Assembly: GCA_003483565.1 (NCBI GenBank)
Contig: DMYZ01000231.1
Location: 1-64,000, forward strand
DNA: 64,000 nt
Reading direction: 5' to 3'
Source: Prevotella sp.
GTDB lineage: Bacteria > Bacteroidota > Bacteroidia > Bacteroidales > Bacteroidaceae
Part shown: positions 1 through 9,265 of the stretch, piece by piece
Position numbering within the stretch: the stretch's first letter is position 1
Layout of the letters: the number at the start of each line of letters is the position of its first letter
Notes under the pieces: model-generated
Database searches by the model: none
What the model saw: only the letters and a program-made list of their open reading frames with translations
Told to the model about the DNA's origin: nothing
Position numbers and translations under genes: made by a program

Positions 1-2
1 AA

Positions 3-125
3 ATCGGTGGAGGTAAAATTGCTGGTTTTCAAGGTAAGGGTATAGTGTTGGTATAAGATGAAGATGGATTTCAGATTCCAACTTCTATTCATGATGTTAT
101 TGTTGTAGAGCAGGATGATTATAGC
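3..125 (+). pseudogene. Interrupted N-terminal part of the DUF2027/Smr gene
   Basis: In frame with the downstream ORF, the first bases translate as a typical DUF2027 N-terminus (IGGGKIAGFQGKGIVLV), then a TAA stop at 54-56, then DEDGFQIPTSIHDVIVVEQ running without a break into the ORF at 126. From memory, relatives read VLVEDEDGF across this point, so the stop sits where a Glu codon (GAA) is expected and one base change would explain it. The real start lies left of the window. This may be a true nonsense mutation or a sequencing error. Confidence 0.6.
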
Positions 126-1109
126 ATGGGCAAGATGATTAGTGATAAGATGGATGCCTGTGATGTTGCTGCAGCCCATGCCAATACTGAACTCAAAAAT
201 GACAGTCGTAGTGTTAAGGCTATCTTAAATGATAATGAAGAGAAGGTTTCTATGGAAGTGGATGATTATGATCCATCGGAAAGAGATATTACTTTTCAAC
301 AACAGACCGAAGAGCGTCAAGGAGGCAATCAACTTTCTTCGTATTTAGCTTTTGTACCTAAAGATATCAAGGCTTTTGAAAAGTTTGAGTTTGAATGTTA
401 TCTGGTTAATGACAGTAATTATTATTTGCAGTATGTTATAATGACTGCGGAAGGTAGCGCGTGGACTTTCAAGGCACATGGAGAGATTGAACCTAACATG
501 AAACTTTTCATTGAAGATATCAATGGTGACCACTTGAATGAACTTGGCCGTGTAGCTATCCAGATGATGGCTTTTAAAAAGGACAAGACATTTCTTCTTA
601 AGCCTACGATAGATATACAGTTTCGTATCGATCCTGTCAAGTTTTATAAAATTCACACTTTCGAAGAAAATGACTTTTTTGAACAGCCTGCTTTGCTTTA
701 TACGATTGTAGAAAACGATCAAATTGCCCGTCCTCTGGTCGTAGATAGCAAGCGTTTGAAAGAACAGTTGTATAAAGAAGAAGTCGTTGTTCACAATGAA
801 CAGAAGAAAAAGAAAGTCAAGGATGATGGCACTTTGGTTGTTGATCTTCATGCGACGGAACTTCTGGAAACTACGGAAGGCATGAATACGGTAGATATAC
901 TTCATTATCAGCTTGATTATTTCAAAAAGATTATGAATGAAAATAAGATGAAAAAAGGCCTGAAGATTATCTTTATCCATGGTAAGGGTGAAGGTGTCCT
1001 CCGGCAGGCTCTGATCCATGAATTAAACTATCGTTATAAGAATTGTCCCTATCAAGATGCTTCTTTTCAGGAATATGGATATGGTGCGACTCAAGTAACG
1101 ATCAAGTAA
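126..1109 (+). CDS. DUF2027 / Smr domain protein, remaining open frame
   Basis: This 327-residue frame holds most of a Bacteroidetes DUF2027 protein followed by a C-terminal Smr domain of about 85 residues. The Smr part shows the VDLH start motif and IHGKGEGVLR loop typical of MutS2/Smr-type nucleases or nucleic-acid binders, so a role in DNA or RNA transactions is an inference from the family. The ATG at 126 is only the first Met after the internal stop at 54-56; the family's N-terminal segment is encoded upstream in the same frame. A Met-rich stretch (MGKMISDKM) gives possible restarts, but I see no convincing ribosome binding site. nadE follows after 32 bases on the same strand. Confidence 0.75.
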   Translation: MGKMISDKMDACDVAAAHANTELKNDSRSVKAILNDNEEKVSMEVDDYDPSERDITFQQQTEERQGGNQLSSYLAFVPKDIKAFEKFEFECYLVNDSNYYLQYVIMTAEGSAWTFKAHGEIEPNMKLFIEDINGDHLNELGRVAIQMMAFKKDKTFLLKPTIDIQFRIDPVKFYKIHTFEENDFFEQPALLYTIVENDQIARPLVVDSKRLKEQLYKEEVVVHNEQKKKKVKDDGTLVVDLHATELLETTEGMNTVDILHYQLDYFKKIMNENKMKKGLKIIFIHGKGEGVLRQALIHELNYRYKNCPYQDASFQEYGYGATQVTIK

Positions 1110-1141
1110 TATTATAAGTAGATACCAAAACATTTAGTAAT

Positions 1142-3142
1142 ATGAAGTATGGGTTTATTAAAGTCGCTTCTGCCATTCCGGGAGTGAGAGTTGGTGATGT
1201 AGAATATAACACACAACAGATCGAAAATCTCATCGTACAGGCAGAAGGTCGTGGCGTGGAAATTATTGCATTTCCAGAGTTGTCCATTACTGGTTATTCC
1301 TGTCAGGATCTGTTCGGACAGCAATTACTTCTTGAAGCAGCAGAAAATGCCATACTTATGTTGCTTGATTTTACCCGTCAACTGGATATTATATCTATTG
1401 TCGGTGCTCCTGTTGCTGCCAATGGTTTATTGCTTAACTGTGCCGTCGTCATTCAGCGTGGACAAATCTTAAGTATCGTGCCAAAGACTTATTTGCCAAA
1501 TTATAGTGAATTCTATGAGAAACGTTGGTTTGCCTCTTCTCAGGACTTGAAGAATATTGACATTCGCTATGCTGGTCATACGGTACATCTCACCTCAGAT
1601 ATTCAGTTGATCAAGACTTCTGATGGGGTGCAGTTTGGTATAGAAATCTGTGAGGATGTCTGGGCACCAGCCCCACCTAGTAACCGCATAGCACTTGCAG
1701 GAGCAGACTTGATCTTTAATTTGTCTGCTAGTGATGAACTGATAGGTAAGCATGACTATCTTAAGAGTTTGTTGTCTCAGCAAAGTGCCCGGACTATGAC
1801 AGGTTATATTTATAGCAGTTGTGGTTTTGGTGAAAGTACTCAAGATGTTGTTTATGGAGGAAATGCTTTGATTTACGAGAATGGAATCCTTTTGGAAGAA
1901 GGAAAGCGCTTTTCTCTTGATGAACAGATGATAACAGCGCAGATTGATATTGACAGACTGCGCAGTGAGCGTAGAAACAACAGCACTTTCGTCAATGCCC
2001 AGCGGAATATTAAATATGATGAGCTGAACCATGATTTCAGTACGGTTCTTATTTCTGCTAAACTAACAGAGAATGAACATGATTTTGTATTGGAAAGAGT
2101 GGTTAATCCACATCCTTTTATTCCGAAAAATGATGATATGGATATGTCTTGTGAAGAGATCTTTAATATTCAGACAATGGGTCTGGCTAAGCGGCTGGTC
2201 CATATCCATAGTAAGAGAGTTGTTGTAGGTATAAGCGGAGGCTTGGATTCAACCTTGGCTCTTTTGGTATGTATACGTACTTTCGATAAACTAGGATATG
2301 ACCGCAAAGGTATTATAGGAGTAACTATGCCTGGATTTGGGACAACAGACCGTACTCATAATAATGCTGTCACATTGATGGAGGAGTTGGGGGTTACAAT
2401 CCGTGAAATCAGCATTTCTAAGGCTGTTACTCAGCATTTTGAGGATATTGGACATAATATGAGTATCCATGATGTCACCTATGAGAATGGACAGGCTCGT
2501 GAACGTACGCAGATTTTGATGGATTTGAGTAATCAGTTGGGAGGACTGGTCATTGGCACTGGTGACTTATCAGAACTTGCTTTAGGCTGGGCTACTTATA
2601 ATGGTGACCATATGAGTATGTATGGCGTAAACAGTAGTATACCCAAGACTTTAATTAAATACCTCGTAAAATATGTTGCTATAAAAGAGATTGATGAAAA
2701 AGTCAAGGATACACTTTTAGCCATTATAGATACTCCAATAAGTCCCGAATTGATACCGGCAGACCGTAATGGTGATATTAAGCAAAAGACAGAAGACCTT
2801 GTCGGCCCGTATGAACTTCATGACTTCTTTCTCTATTATTTTCTTCGTTTTGGATTCAGTCCTAAGAAAATTTATCTTTTGGCCAGAAAGGCCTTTGACC
2901 AGCCTTCTAGTAATCATCAGTGTCAGGTACAGGGTGCTGAATTAGGAGGAACGTATGATGATGAGACTATCAAAAAATGGCTGGAAGTTTTCATCCGTCG
3001 CTTTTTCAACCAGCAGTTCAAGCGTAGTTGCCTCCCTGATGGTCCCAAAGTTGGCAGTGTCAGTCTCAGCCCTCGTGGTGACTGGCGAATGCCATCTGAT
3101 GCTGTTTCATCCATATGGCTTAAAGATTTAGAAAGTTTGTAA
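1142..3142 (+). CDS. nadE: Glutamine-dependent NAD+ synthase
   Basis: Cytoplasmic enzyme of the last step of NAD biosynthesis: amidation of deamido-NAD using ammonia from glutamine and ATP. The 666-residue protein has the two-domain layout of the glutamine-dependent type. An N-terminal nitrilase-like glutaminase (about 1-300) carries the Glu46 (FPELS), Lys115 (VPKTYLPN) and Cys170 (GIEICEDVW) triad. The C-terminal synthetase domain has the ATP pyrophosphatase loop SGGLDST at about 365-371 and the GTGDLSELALGW segment. Length fits the family. No canonical promoter is visible in the short gap upstream, so it may be cotranscribed with the DUF2027 gene. nadC lies about 6 kb downstream. Confidence 0.97.
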   Translation: MKYGFIKVASAIPGVRVGDVEYNTQQIENLIVQAEGRGVEIIAFPELSITGYSCQDLFGQQLLLEAAENAILMLLDFTRQLDIISIVGAPVAANGLLLNCAVVIQRGQILSIVPKTYLPNYSEFYEKRWFASSQDLKNIDIRYAGHTVHLTSDIQLIKTSDGVQFGIEICEDVWAPAPPSNRIALAGADLIFNLSASDELIGKHDYLKSLLSQQSARTMTGYIYSSCGFGESTQDVVYGGNALIYENGILLEEGKRFSLDEQMITAQIDIDRLRSERRNNSTFVNAQRNIKYDELNHDFSTVLISAKLTENEHDFVLERVVNPHPFIPKNDDMDMSCEEIFNIQTMGLAKRLVHIHSKRVVVGISGGLDSTLALLVCIRTFDKLGYDRKGIIGVTMPGFGTTDRTHNNAVTLMEELGVTIREISISKAVTQHFEDIGHNMSIHDVTYENGQARERTQILMDLSNQLGGLVIGTGDLSELALGWATYNGDHMSMYGVNSSIPKTLIKYLVKYVAIKEIDEKVKDTLLAIIDTPISPELIPADRNGDIKQKTEDLVGPYELHDFFLYYFLRFGFSPKKIYLLARKAFDQPSSNHQCQVQGAELGGTYDDETIKKWLEVFIRRFFNQQFKRSCLPDGPKVGSVSLSPRGDWRMPSDAVSSIWLKDLESL

Positions 3143-3178
3143 GCAAAAGATGCCATCCTATATGTAGTTACTAAAATA

Positions 3179-3210
3179 TTTGGTAAAAAAAATAATTTTA
3201 TGTAACTTTG
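3179..3210 (+). promoter_or_regulatory. Canonical Bacteroidetes promoter for ileS
   Basis: TTTG at 3179-3182, 20 bases, then TAACTTTG at 3203-3210, matching the -33/-7 pattern of the Bacteroidetes primary sigma factor. Transcription would start near 3217, about 35 bases before the ileS ATG. Confidence 0.75.
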
Positions 3211-3250
3211 CGGCTATTAAAATATTACGTAATAAAATAAAGGTTATAAC

Positions 3251-6200
3251 ATGGCTAAGAGATTTGCCGAACATAAGGGTCTAGACTTAGTTCAGACCAA
3301 TAAAGATATACTAGCAAAGTGGGAAGAGAATGATATATTCCACAAATCGATAGATGAACGTAAGGGGTGTCCACAATTCGTTTTTTTTGAAGGCCCTCCT
3401 TCTGCCAATGGCCATCCAGGTATACATCATGTTCTTGCCCGTTCTATCAAGGATACTTTCAATCGTTATAAGACGATGAATGGTTATCAAGTTCATCGCA
3501 AAGCTGGATGGGATACTCATGGACTTCCTGTAGAACTTGGTGTTGAGAAAGAACTTGGCATTACCAAGAAAGATATAGATAACAAGGATTCTGATAAATA
3601 TATTTCCGTAGAGGATTATAATAAAAAGTGTCGTGAGAATGTCATGAAGTTTACCAAAGAATGGAGAACTCTGACAGAAGAAATGGGATATTTCGTAGAT
3701 CTTGATCATCCCTATATTACTTACGATAATAAATATATAGAAACACTTTGGTGGCTTCTGAAACAGTTGTATAATAAGGGATTGCTCTATAAGGGCTATA
3801 CCATACAGCCTTATTCTCCGGCAGCAGGTACAGGTCTCTCTTCTCATGAATTGAATCAGCCTGGATGCTATCGTGATGTGAAGGATACAACTGTTACTGC
3901 ACAATTTAGAATTACGGATAGCGACTGGAAAAGTCTGAAAAATAAATTGAATTTTCAGGGTCCAACATGGGGAAAGCCATATTTTATCGCTTGGACAACA
4001 ACTCCTTGGACCTTGGCTTCAAATGTAGCACTGTGTGTCGGACCTAAAATTGATTATGTTGTCGTAGAGACTTATAACCTTTATGATGGCAAGCCTATGA
4101 CTCTTGTCATGGCCGAGCCCCGTCTGTCAGCGTATCTTGATCCAAAGCAAAATTGTGGTGATGGTGCACTTTTGCCTTTTGACAAAGAGAAAAAACAATG
4201 CCCTTGGAGGGTTATATCTCATCTGAAAGGTTCAGAACTGGAAGGCATACACTATGAGCAGTTAATGCCTTGGGTGAAGCCTTGTGAAAAGGTCGGAGAA
4301 TATTCTCATGAATTTGTCAATAAATATGCAGAGGCTCATCCAGAAAAGGTGTTTGGCGGTGCAGATAGCCGCGATCGTTTTGTGGAGATGGCTGATCAGG
4401 CTTTTCGTGTTATTCTTGGTGATTATGTCACTACAGAGGATGGAACTGGTATTGTACATATTGCACCTACTTTTGGTGCCGATGATGCCAAAGTAGCCCA
4501 GGACGCCGATATTCCGGCTCTTTATCTTATATCCAAGAAGGGTGAGACTCGTCCAATGGTAGATCTTCAAGGAAAATATTATTTGTTAAATGAACTTGAT
4601 GATCAATTTGTTGAAAAATGTGTCGATGTAAAGGCTTATGGTCATCATGCCGGTGACTATGTGAAGAATTCTTACGATCCGAAGTTTAATCCCGATGGTG
4701 TATGGGATAAGAAGGCGAGTGAAAAGGCTGAAGACTTGAATGTCATTATCTGTATGGAGATGAAGCAGGAGGGTTCTGCATTTAAGATAGAGAAACATAT
4801 TCATAATTATCCACATTGCTGGCGTACAGATAAGCCTATCTTGTATTATCCATTGGACAGCTGGTTTATTCGAGATACAGCAAAGAAGGACCGCATGGTA
4901 GAATTAAACAAGACGATTAACTGGCAACCAGAGTCAACAGGCACCGGTAGGTTTGGAAATTGGCTTGAGAATTTGAATGACTGGAATCTTTCCCGTTCCC
5001 GTTTTTGGGGGACTCCTCTTCCTATTTGGCGTGATGAAAATCGCCAGGAGAAGTGTATAGGATCATTGGAAGAACTCTATGCCGAGATTGAAAAGTCTGT
5101 AGCAGCGGGTTTCATGAGTAGTAACCCTCTTAAGGACAAAGGCTTTGTTGTTGGCGATTATAGTCAGGCTAATTATGATAAGATAGATCTCCATCGCCCA
5201 TATATCGATTATATCATACTTGTAAGTGATGATGGTAAACCAATGCAGAGGGAAAGTGACTTAATAGATGTATGGTTTGACTCTGGGTCTATGCCTTATG
5301 CACAGCAGCATTATCCGTTTGAGGGGACTGTCAACGCAGAAGGTCTTAAGGCAACAGGTAAAAGCGAAGATGAATATCGGGATGAATTGATTCACGGTAC
5401 TTATACAGGAACTCCAGTTCCTCCGGCTTATTATCCGGCCGATTTTATCAATGAAGGAGTAGACCAGACACGTGGATGGTTCTTTACCTTGCATGCTATT
5501 TCTACAATGATTTTTGATCATGTAGCTTTTCGGAATGTTATTTCCTCAGGCTTGGTTCTTGATGCTAAAGGGAATAAAATGAGTAAGCATGTCGGTAATG
5601 TTACAGATCCTTTTGAAATGATAGACAAGTTTGGCGCAGATCCTGTCCGTTTCTATATGCTGACTAATAGTGAGCCTTGGGATAACTTGAAATTTGATCA
5701 GAATGGTGTTGATGAGGTTCGTCGCAAGTTTTTTGGGACTCTGTATAATACTTACTCTTTCTTTGCCTTATATGCAAATGTAGACAACTTTGATCCTTTG
5801 TCAGAACCAGTGCCTTTTGCAGAGCGTCCTGAAATTGATCGTTGGATATTGTCCTGTTTGGCTTCTATGGTAAAGAATGTTAGGACGGAACTGGATAGTT
5901 ATGATCCTACACGTGCCGGTCGCTTAATAGATGCTTTTGTCAATGATGATTTAAGCAACTGGTATGTTCGTTTAAACCGTAAACGTTTTTGGGGAAAGGA
6001 GATGAGTAAAGATAAACTCAGCGCATACGAGACTCTTTATACCTGTCTGATGACTGTATCCAAAGTTCTCGCACCATTTGCTCCATTTTTCTCAGATCAA
6101 CTCTATCATGATTTGGGTGGGCAATTATCAAGTGTCCACCTCGAAGTTTTTCCAGTATCAGATCAACATACGATAGATAAAGAATTAGAAGCCCGTATGG

Positions 6201-6913
6201 GGATCGCACAGAAGATTACCTCTATGGTACTTGCTCTTCGCCGTAAGGTGAATGTCAAGGTCCGCCAGCCTTTACAGCAGATTATGATTCCTGCTGTAAG
6301 TGAAGAACAGAGGAGTTACATTGAGGCTGTTGCCGATTTGATTAAGAATGAGGTTAATGTAAAAGAACTTAATTTTATTGAAAGCCAAGGAGTTCTTGTC
6401 AAAAAAGTGAAGTGTAACTTTAGGGTTATGGGCAAGAAGTTTGGCAAGTTAATGAAAGGCGTCGCTGCAAAGATGGACTCATTGAGCCAGGAAGATATAG
6501 CTAACTTGGAACGTGAGGGTAGTTATAGTTTTGATCTTGATGGACATTGTATTACAGTTGATGCAACAGATATAGATATTATCTCTGAAGATATTCCTGG
6601 ATGGCTTGTCAGCAATGAAGGCAATCTGACTGTTGCTTTGGAAGTTGATCTTACCGAAGATTTGAAGAAGGAAGGTATGGCTCGTGAGCTGATCAACCGC
6701 ATTCAGAATCTAAGAAAGGAATTAGGCTTGGAAATTACGGATCATATAAATGTTCAAGTTGCTCCTTATGCAGAGATGAGTAATGCTATTGCAGATTATG
6801 GCGATATGATTAAAGGGCAGGTACTTGCCAACTCTTTGGAAGTGACTGAAAATGATGGAATTCCTACAGAGTTTGATGAATTCACAATTAATATAAAGAT
6901 AGTGAAAAGTTAA
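3251..6913 (+). CDS. ileS: Isoleucyl-tRNA synthetase
   Basis: Charges tRNA-Ile with isoleucine in the cytoplasm. The 1220-residue length and sequence fit the long, eukaryote-like form of IleRS common in Bacteroidetes. The class I signature HIGH is present in divergent form (HPGIHH, about residue 57), and the KMSKS loop reads KMSKH (about residue 777). The editing insertion contains the TTPWTLASN motif. The C-terminal third holds the anticodon-binding domain (ending with LINRIQNLRKELG). It starts at an ATG downstream of a well-formed promoter. A hairpin follows before the DksA-like gene. Long-type enzymes of this group are known for low mupirocin sensitivity; that is family knowledge only. Confidence 0.97.
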   Translation: MAKRFAEHKGLDLVQTNKDILAKWEENDIFHKSIDERKGCPQFVFFEGPPSANGHPGIHHVLARSIKDTFNRYKTMNGYQVHRKAGWDTHGLPVELGVEKELGITKKDIDNKDSDKYISVEDYNKKCRENVMKFTKEWRTLTEEMGYFVDLDHPYITYDNKYIETLWWLLKQLYNKGLLYKGYTIQPYSPAAGTGLSSHELNQPGCYRDVKDTTVTAQFRITDSDWKSLKNKLNFQGPTWGKPYFIAWTTTPWTLASNVALCVGPKIDYVVVETYNLYDGKPMTLVMAEPRLSAYLDPKQNCGDGALLPFDKEKKQCPWRVISHLKGSELEGIHYEQLMPWVKPCEKVGEYSHEFVNKYAEAHPEKVFGGADSRDRFVEMADQAFRVILGDYVTTEDGTGIVHIAPTFGADDAKVAQDADIPALYLISKKGETRPMVDLQGKYYLLNELDDQFVEKCVDVKAYGHHAGDYVKNSYDPKFNPDGVWDKKASEKAEDLNVIICMEMKQEGSAFKIEKHIHNYPHCWRTDKPILYYPLDSWFIRDTAKKDRMVELNKTINWQPESTGTGRFGNWLENLNDWNLSRSRFWGTPLPIWRDENRQEKCIGSLEELYAEIEKSVAAGFMSSNPLKDKGFVVGDYSQANYDKIDLHRPYIDYIILVSDDGKPMQRESDLIDVWFDSGSMPYAQQHYPFEGTVNAEGLKATGKSEDEYRDELIHGTYTGTPVPPAYYPADFINEGVDQTRGWFFTLHAISTMIFDHVAFRNVISSGLVLDAKGNKMSKHVGNVTDPFEMIDKFGADPVRFYMLTNSEPWDNLKFDQNGVDEVRRKFFGTLYNTYSFFALYANVDNFDPLSEPVPFAERPEIDRWILSCLASMVKNVRTELDSYDPTRAGRLIDAFVNDDLSNWYVRLNRKRFWGKEMSKDKLSAYETLYTCLMTVSKVLAPFAPFFSDQLYHDLGGQLSSVHLEVFPVSDQHTIDKELEARMGIAQKITSMVLALRRKVNVKVRQPLQQIMIPAVSEEQRSYIEAVADLIKNEVNVKELNFIESQGVLVKKVKCNFRVMGKKFGKLMKGVAAKMDSLSQEDIANLEREGSYSFDLDGHCITVDATDIDIISEDIPGWLVSNEGNLTVALEVDLTEDLKKEGMARELINRIQNLRKELGLEITDHINVQVAPYAEMSNAIADYGDMIKGQVLANSLEVTENDGIPTEFDEFTINIKIVKS

Positions 6914-6924
6914 AGAATAGTAAA

Positions 6925-6949
6925 GGGAAAAGGCTTTTTGCCTTTTCTC
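6925..6949 (+). terminator. Hairpin between ileS and the DksA-like gene
   Basis: About 10 base pairs (GGGAAAAGGC against GCCTTTTCTC, one G-T pair) around a five-T loop, just after the ileS stop. The following bases (TTAAATTG) are only partly T-rich, so this may be a weak terminator or an attenuating or processing hairpin. Confidence 0.45.
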
Positions 6950-6989
6950 TTAAATTGTTTTATTGTTTAATAAATTAAGGGTATCTATT

Positions 6990-7373
6990 ATGGCTACAGC
7001 AAAAGTACGTTATTCAGATGAAGATTTAGCTGAGTTTGAGAAGATTATCGATGAGAAACTAACATTGGCACGTCGTGATTACAAAGATATGATGTCCCAA
7101 TTGGATAATTCAACAAGTAATGATGTAGCAGATACTTCTCCTACTTATCATGCTGTTGAGGAGGGAACAGAGGCACAATCTAAGGAGGATCTATTGAATA
7201 TGGCGCAGCGCCAACAGAAATTTATAAAAGGTTTGGAAGCTGCATTGATACGTATTCAGAACAAAACTTATGGTATTGATCGCATCACCGGCGAGCTTAT
7301 TCCTAAGGAGCGCCTGCGTGCAGTACCTCATGCTACGTTAAGTGTTGAGTCAAAGAATGCCCGTAAACACTAA
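6990..7373 (+). CDS. TraR/DksA family protein without zinc-finger cysteines
   Basis: A 127-residue DksA/TraR-like protein: an N-terminal helical hairpin (about 1-90) and a C-terminal piece, YGIDRITGELIPKERLRAVP, that matches the family's zinc-finger region. Family members bind RNA polymerase through the secondary channel and tune transcription with ppGpp. I chose the ATG at 6990 (MATAKVRY) over the ATG at 6963 because relatives begin this way and a TTAAGG element sits just upstream. The finger region here has Asp where relatives, as I recall, keep a Cys (YGIC), and the protein has no cysteine at all, so it cannot bind zinc in the usual way. It lies between ileS and lspA. Confidence 0.85.
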   Translation: MATAKVRYSDEDLAEFEKIIDEKLTLARRDYKDMMSQLDNSTSNDVADTSPTYHAVEEGTEAQSKEDLLNMAQRQQKFIKGLEAALIRIQNKTYGIDRITGELIPKERLRAVPHATLSVESKNARKH

Positions 7374-7399
7374 TATGTTTACAGTGGAAAACAGATTGC

Positions 7400-8080
7400 A
7401 TGAAGATTATCATGAATAATTTTTTTAGGAACCATAGGAAAGTGCTTGTCATTTTTATTGTCGTTTTGGCTTTGATTATTGATCAAGTGATTAAAATTGC
7501 TGTTAAAACGACAATGACTCTTGGCGAGTCTGTTCGTATAACGGATTGGTTTTATATCGATTTTATCGAGAATAATGGCATGGCATGGGGAATGACTTTC
7601 TTCAACAAGATGGTGTTAAGTCTTTTTCGTATTGCTGCTATAGCTTTAATTGGATACTATCTTTATCTTCAGATAAAACGTAAGGCCCGCACACGTTATA
7701 TAGTTTGTTTGTCCTTCATTTTGGCAGGAGCAATCGGCAATATGCTTGATTCAATGTTTTATGGATTGATATTCAATGCATCATCTCCTTTCTATGTTTC
7801 TTATCTGGTACCATTTGGTCATGGCTATTCTTCTTTTTTGTTGGGGAAAGTTGTAGATATGTTTTATTTCCCTCTTCTTGTGACGACTTGGCCAGACTGG
7901 ATACCTTTTGTCGGTGGACAGCAGTTTATCTTTTTCAGTCCTGTATTTAATTTTGCAGATTCTTGTGTGACAGTAGGAATAATAAGTTTATTATTGTTTT
8001 GCCGTAAAGATTTAAATGGATTTTGTAAATTAGTAGAGGACAAAAAGCAGGATCCGAAGATAAGAAAGGAGCGGAAATGA
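7400..8080 (+). CDS. lspA: Lipoprotein signal peptidase (signal peptidase II)
   Basis: Inner-membrane aspartyl protease that cleaves signal peptides of prolipoproteins just before the lipid-modified Cys. The 226-residue protein has four hydrophobic segments and both catalytic Asp motifs: AGAIGNMLDSMFYG (Asp117) and FNFADSCVTVG (Asp187). It is longer than the proteobacterial form because of a loop before the fourth helix, as in other Bacteroidetes. The start at 7400 is chosen because the first membrane helix begins about residue 14; a second ATG four codons on is possible. The stop overlaps the start of a lipoprotein gene, so enzyme and a probable substrate are translationally coupled. Confidence 0.95.
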   Translation: MKIIMNNFFRNHRKVLVIFIVVLALIIDQVIKIAVKTTMTLGESVRITDWFYIDFIENNGMAWGMTFFNKMVLSLFRIAAIALIGYYLYLQIKRKARTRYIVCLSFILAGAIGNMLDSMFYGLIFNASSPFYVSYLVPFGHGYSSFLLGKVVDMFYFPLLVTTWPDWIPFVGGQQFIFFSPVFNFADSCVTVGIISLLLFCRKDLNGFCKLVEDKKQDPKIRKERK

Positions 8081-9027
8081 AGTTCCGTTATTTCTTTCTT
8101 TTTTTTTCAATATCATTATTGTTCTTGACATCTTGTAAGCCACGAGTGTCTAATCAATATTTATCACCCTCACAGATGGAGGATGTTCTTTATGATTATC
8201 ATCTGGCGCAGGGTATTGCTGAGGCTCGTCACGCTACCCCCCAGGAGCAGACCGCTTATTATGCATCTGTTTTAAGGAAACATGATGTCACTCAGGCTAA
8301 GTTTGATTCTTCTTTAGTCTATTATACACGTCATACAGAGTTACTGCATGATATCTATGAAAAATTAGTTGATCGGTTTAAAGATAAGGACCAGTCTTTG
8401 GGCGTATCTGCTTCGGATATGGAGGCTATGGGAGGTAATGTCGCTTCTGGTGATACGGCTAGTATTTGGCGTGGACCTTCTGCTATTGTCCTGTCACCTA
8501 ACCAGCCATTTAATGTAGAGTCTTTCTCTATACCGGTGGATTCTGGTTTTCATAGAGGTGATCGTTTGTTGTTGGATTTTGATGCACAGTTTCTATATCA
8601 GGATGGTATGCGTGATGGAATAGCTACAGTTGTTGTAACTTTTAAGAATGACAGTGTTGCGAGTCAACTTGTCCATATTCAGAATACTCAACACTATAGC
8701 CTTATGATTGAGGATGCTGATACGCTTGGAATCAAGAGTGTCAAAGGATATTTTCTGTTGAGTCAGGGAAGTGATATGGGATCAGGTACTACAACACTAA
8801 AATTGATGATTCTGCAGAATATTCGTATGATTCGTCTTCATATTAATCGTTCAGCACAGTCGAAGAAAGTCTCTGGCTTATCACCAAATTCGGATTCTTC
8901 GGCAACAGTCAGAGACAATGGCTCATCAAATGTATCACATATGCCACCAGTCCCTTTATCAAATCCGGGGGGAGGACTTCCTCCGGGGCCTTCTGCAGAA
9001 CCTCTTCGAATGAGCCGCCCTAAATAG
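8077..9027 (+). CDS. DUF4296 domain lipoprotein
   Basis: A 316-residue predicted lipoprotein with signal peptide and lipobox FLTSC (Cys20), overlapping the lspA stop by four bases (ATGA). After the signal, the segment LSPSQMEDVLYDYHLAQGIAEA is typical of DUF4296, a Bacteroidetes domain of unknown function. The C-terminal 60 residues are low complexity, rich in Ser, Pro and Gly (PGGGLPPGPSAEP), and probably disordered. It is likely anchored in the cell envelope. The recurring lspA-DUF4296 pairing in this phylum suggests a link to lipoprotein traffic, but no function is known. Confidence 0.85.
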   Translation: MKFRYFFLFFSISLLFLTSCKPRVSNQYLSPSQMEDVLYDYHLAQGIAEARHATPQEQTAYYASVLRKHDVTQAKFDSSLVYYTRHTELLHDIYEKLVDRFKDKDQSLGVSASDMEAMGGNVASGDTASIWRGPSAIVLSPNQPFNVESFSIPVDSGFHRGDRLLLDFDAQFLYQDGMRDGIATVVVTFKNDSVASQLVHIQNTQHYSLMIEDADTLGIKSVKGYFLLSQGSDMGSGTTTLKLMILQNIRMIRLHINRSAQSKKVSGLSPNSDSSATVRDNGSSNVSHMPPVPLSNPGGGLPPGPSAEPLRMSRPK

Positions 9028-9038
9028 AAGGAAAAATT

Positions 9039-9254
9039 ATGATGGATTATAGAAAGGTAGCAGCTAATTTCGTAATTATTGGAGATTGTAAACTTCATCC
9101 GGCTGTTGTTGAAATAAGTGAGGGACGAGTAGTCAACTATTATGAATTCAGCGATGAACTTCCAATGACAGAGTGGATTGGAGGGACTGTTATCTTACAG
9201 AGAGATAGAGAAAATATTCTTCGTGCTTATAAGGATGCACAAATTATTGAATAA
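9039..9254 (+). CDS. Conserved small hypothetical protein (71 aa)
   Basis: A short, soluble protein with no signal peptide or membrane segment, containing a pattern of short beta strands (NFVIIGDCKLHPAVVEI, GGTVILQRD). AAGGA precedes the start at good spacing; the first two codons are both ATG, so translation may begin at 9039 or 9042. It sits 11 bases after the DUF4296 gene and 11 bases before nadC, so it belongs to the same transcription unit. I do not recognise a named family and assign no function. Confidence 0.75.
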   Translation: MMDYRKVAANFVIIGDCKLHPAVVEISEGRVVNYYEFSDELPMTEWIGGTVILQRDRENILRAYKDAQIIE

Positions 9255-9265
9255 ATAAAAATATT

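Noticed and set aside
345..1019. Long antisense frame over the DUF2027/Smr gene
   Set aside because: It is the shadow of a well-supported coding frame and has no family features or start context.
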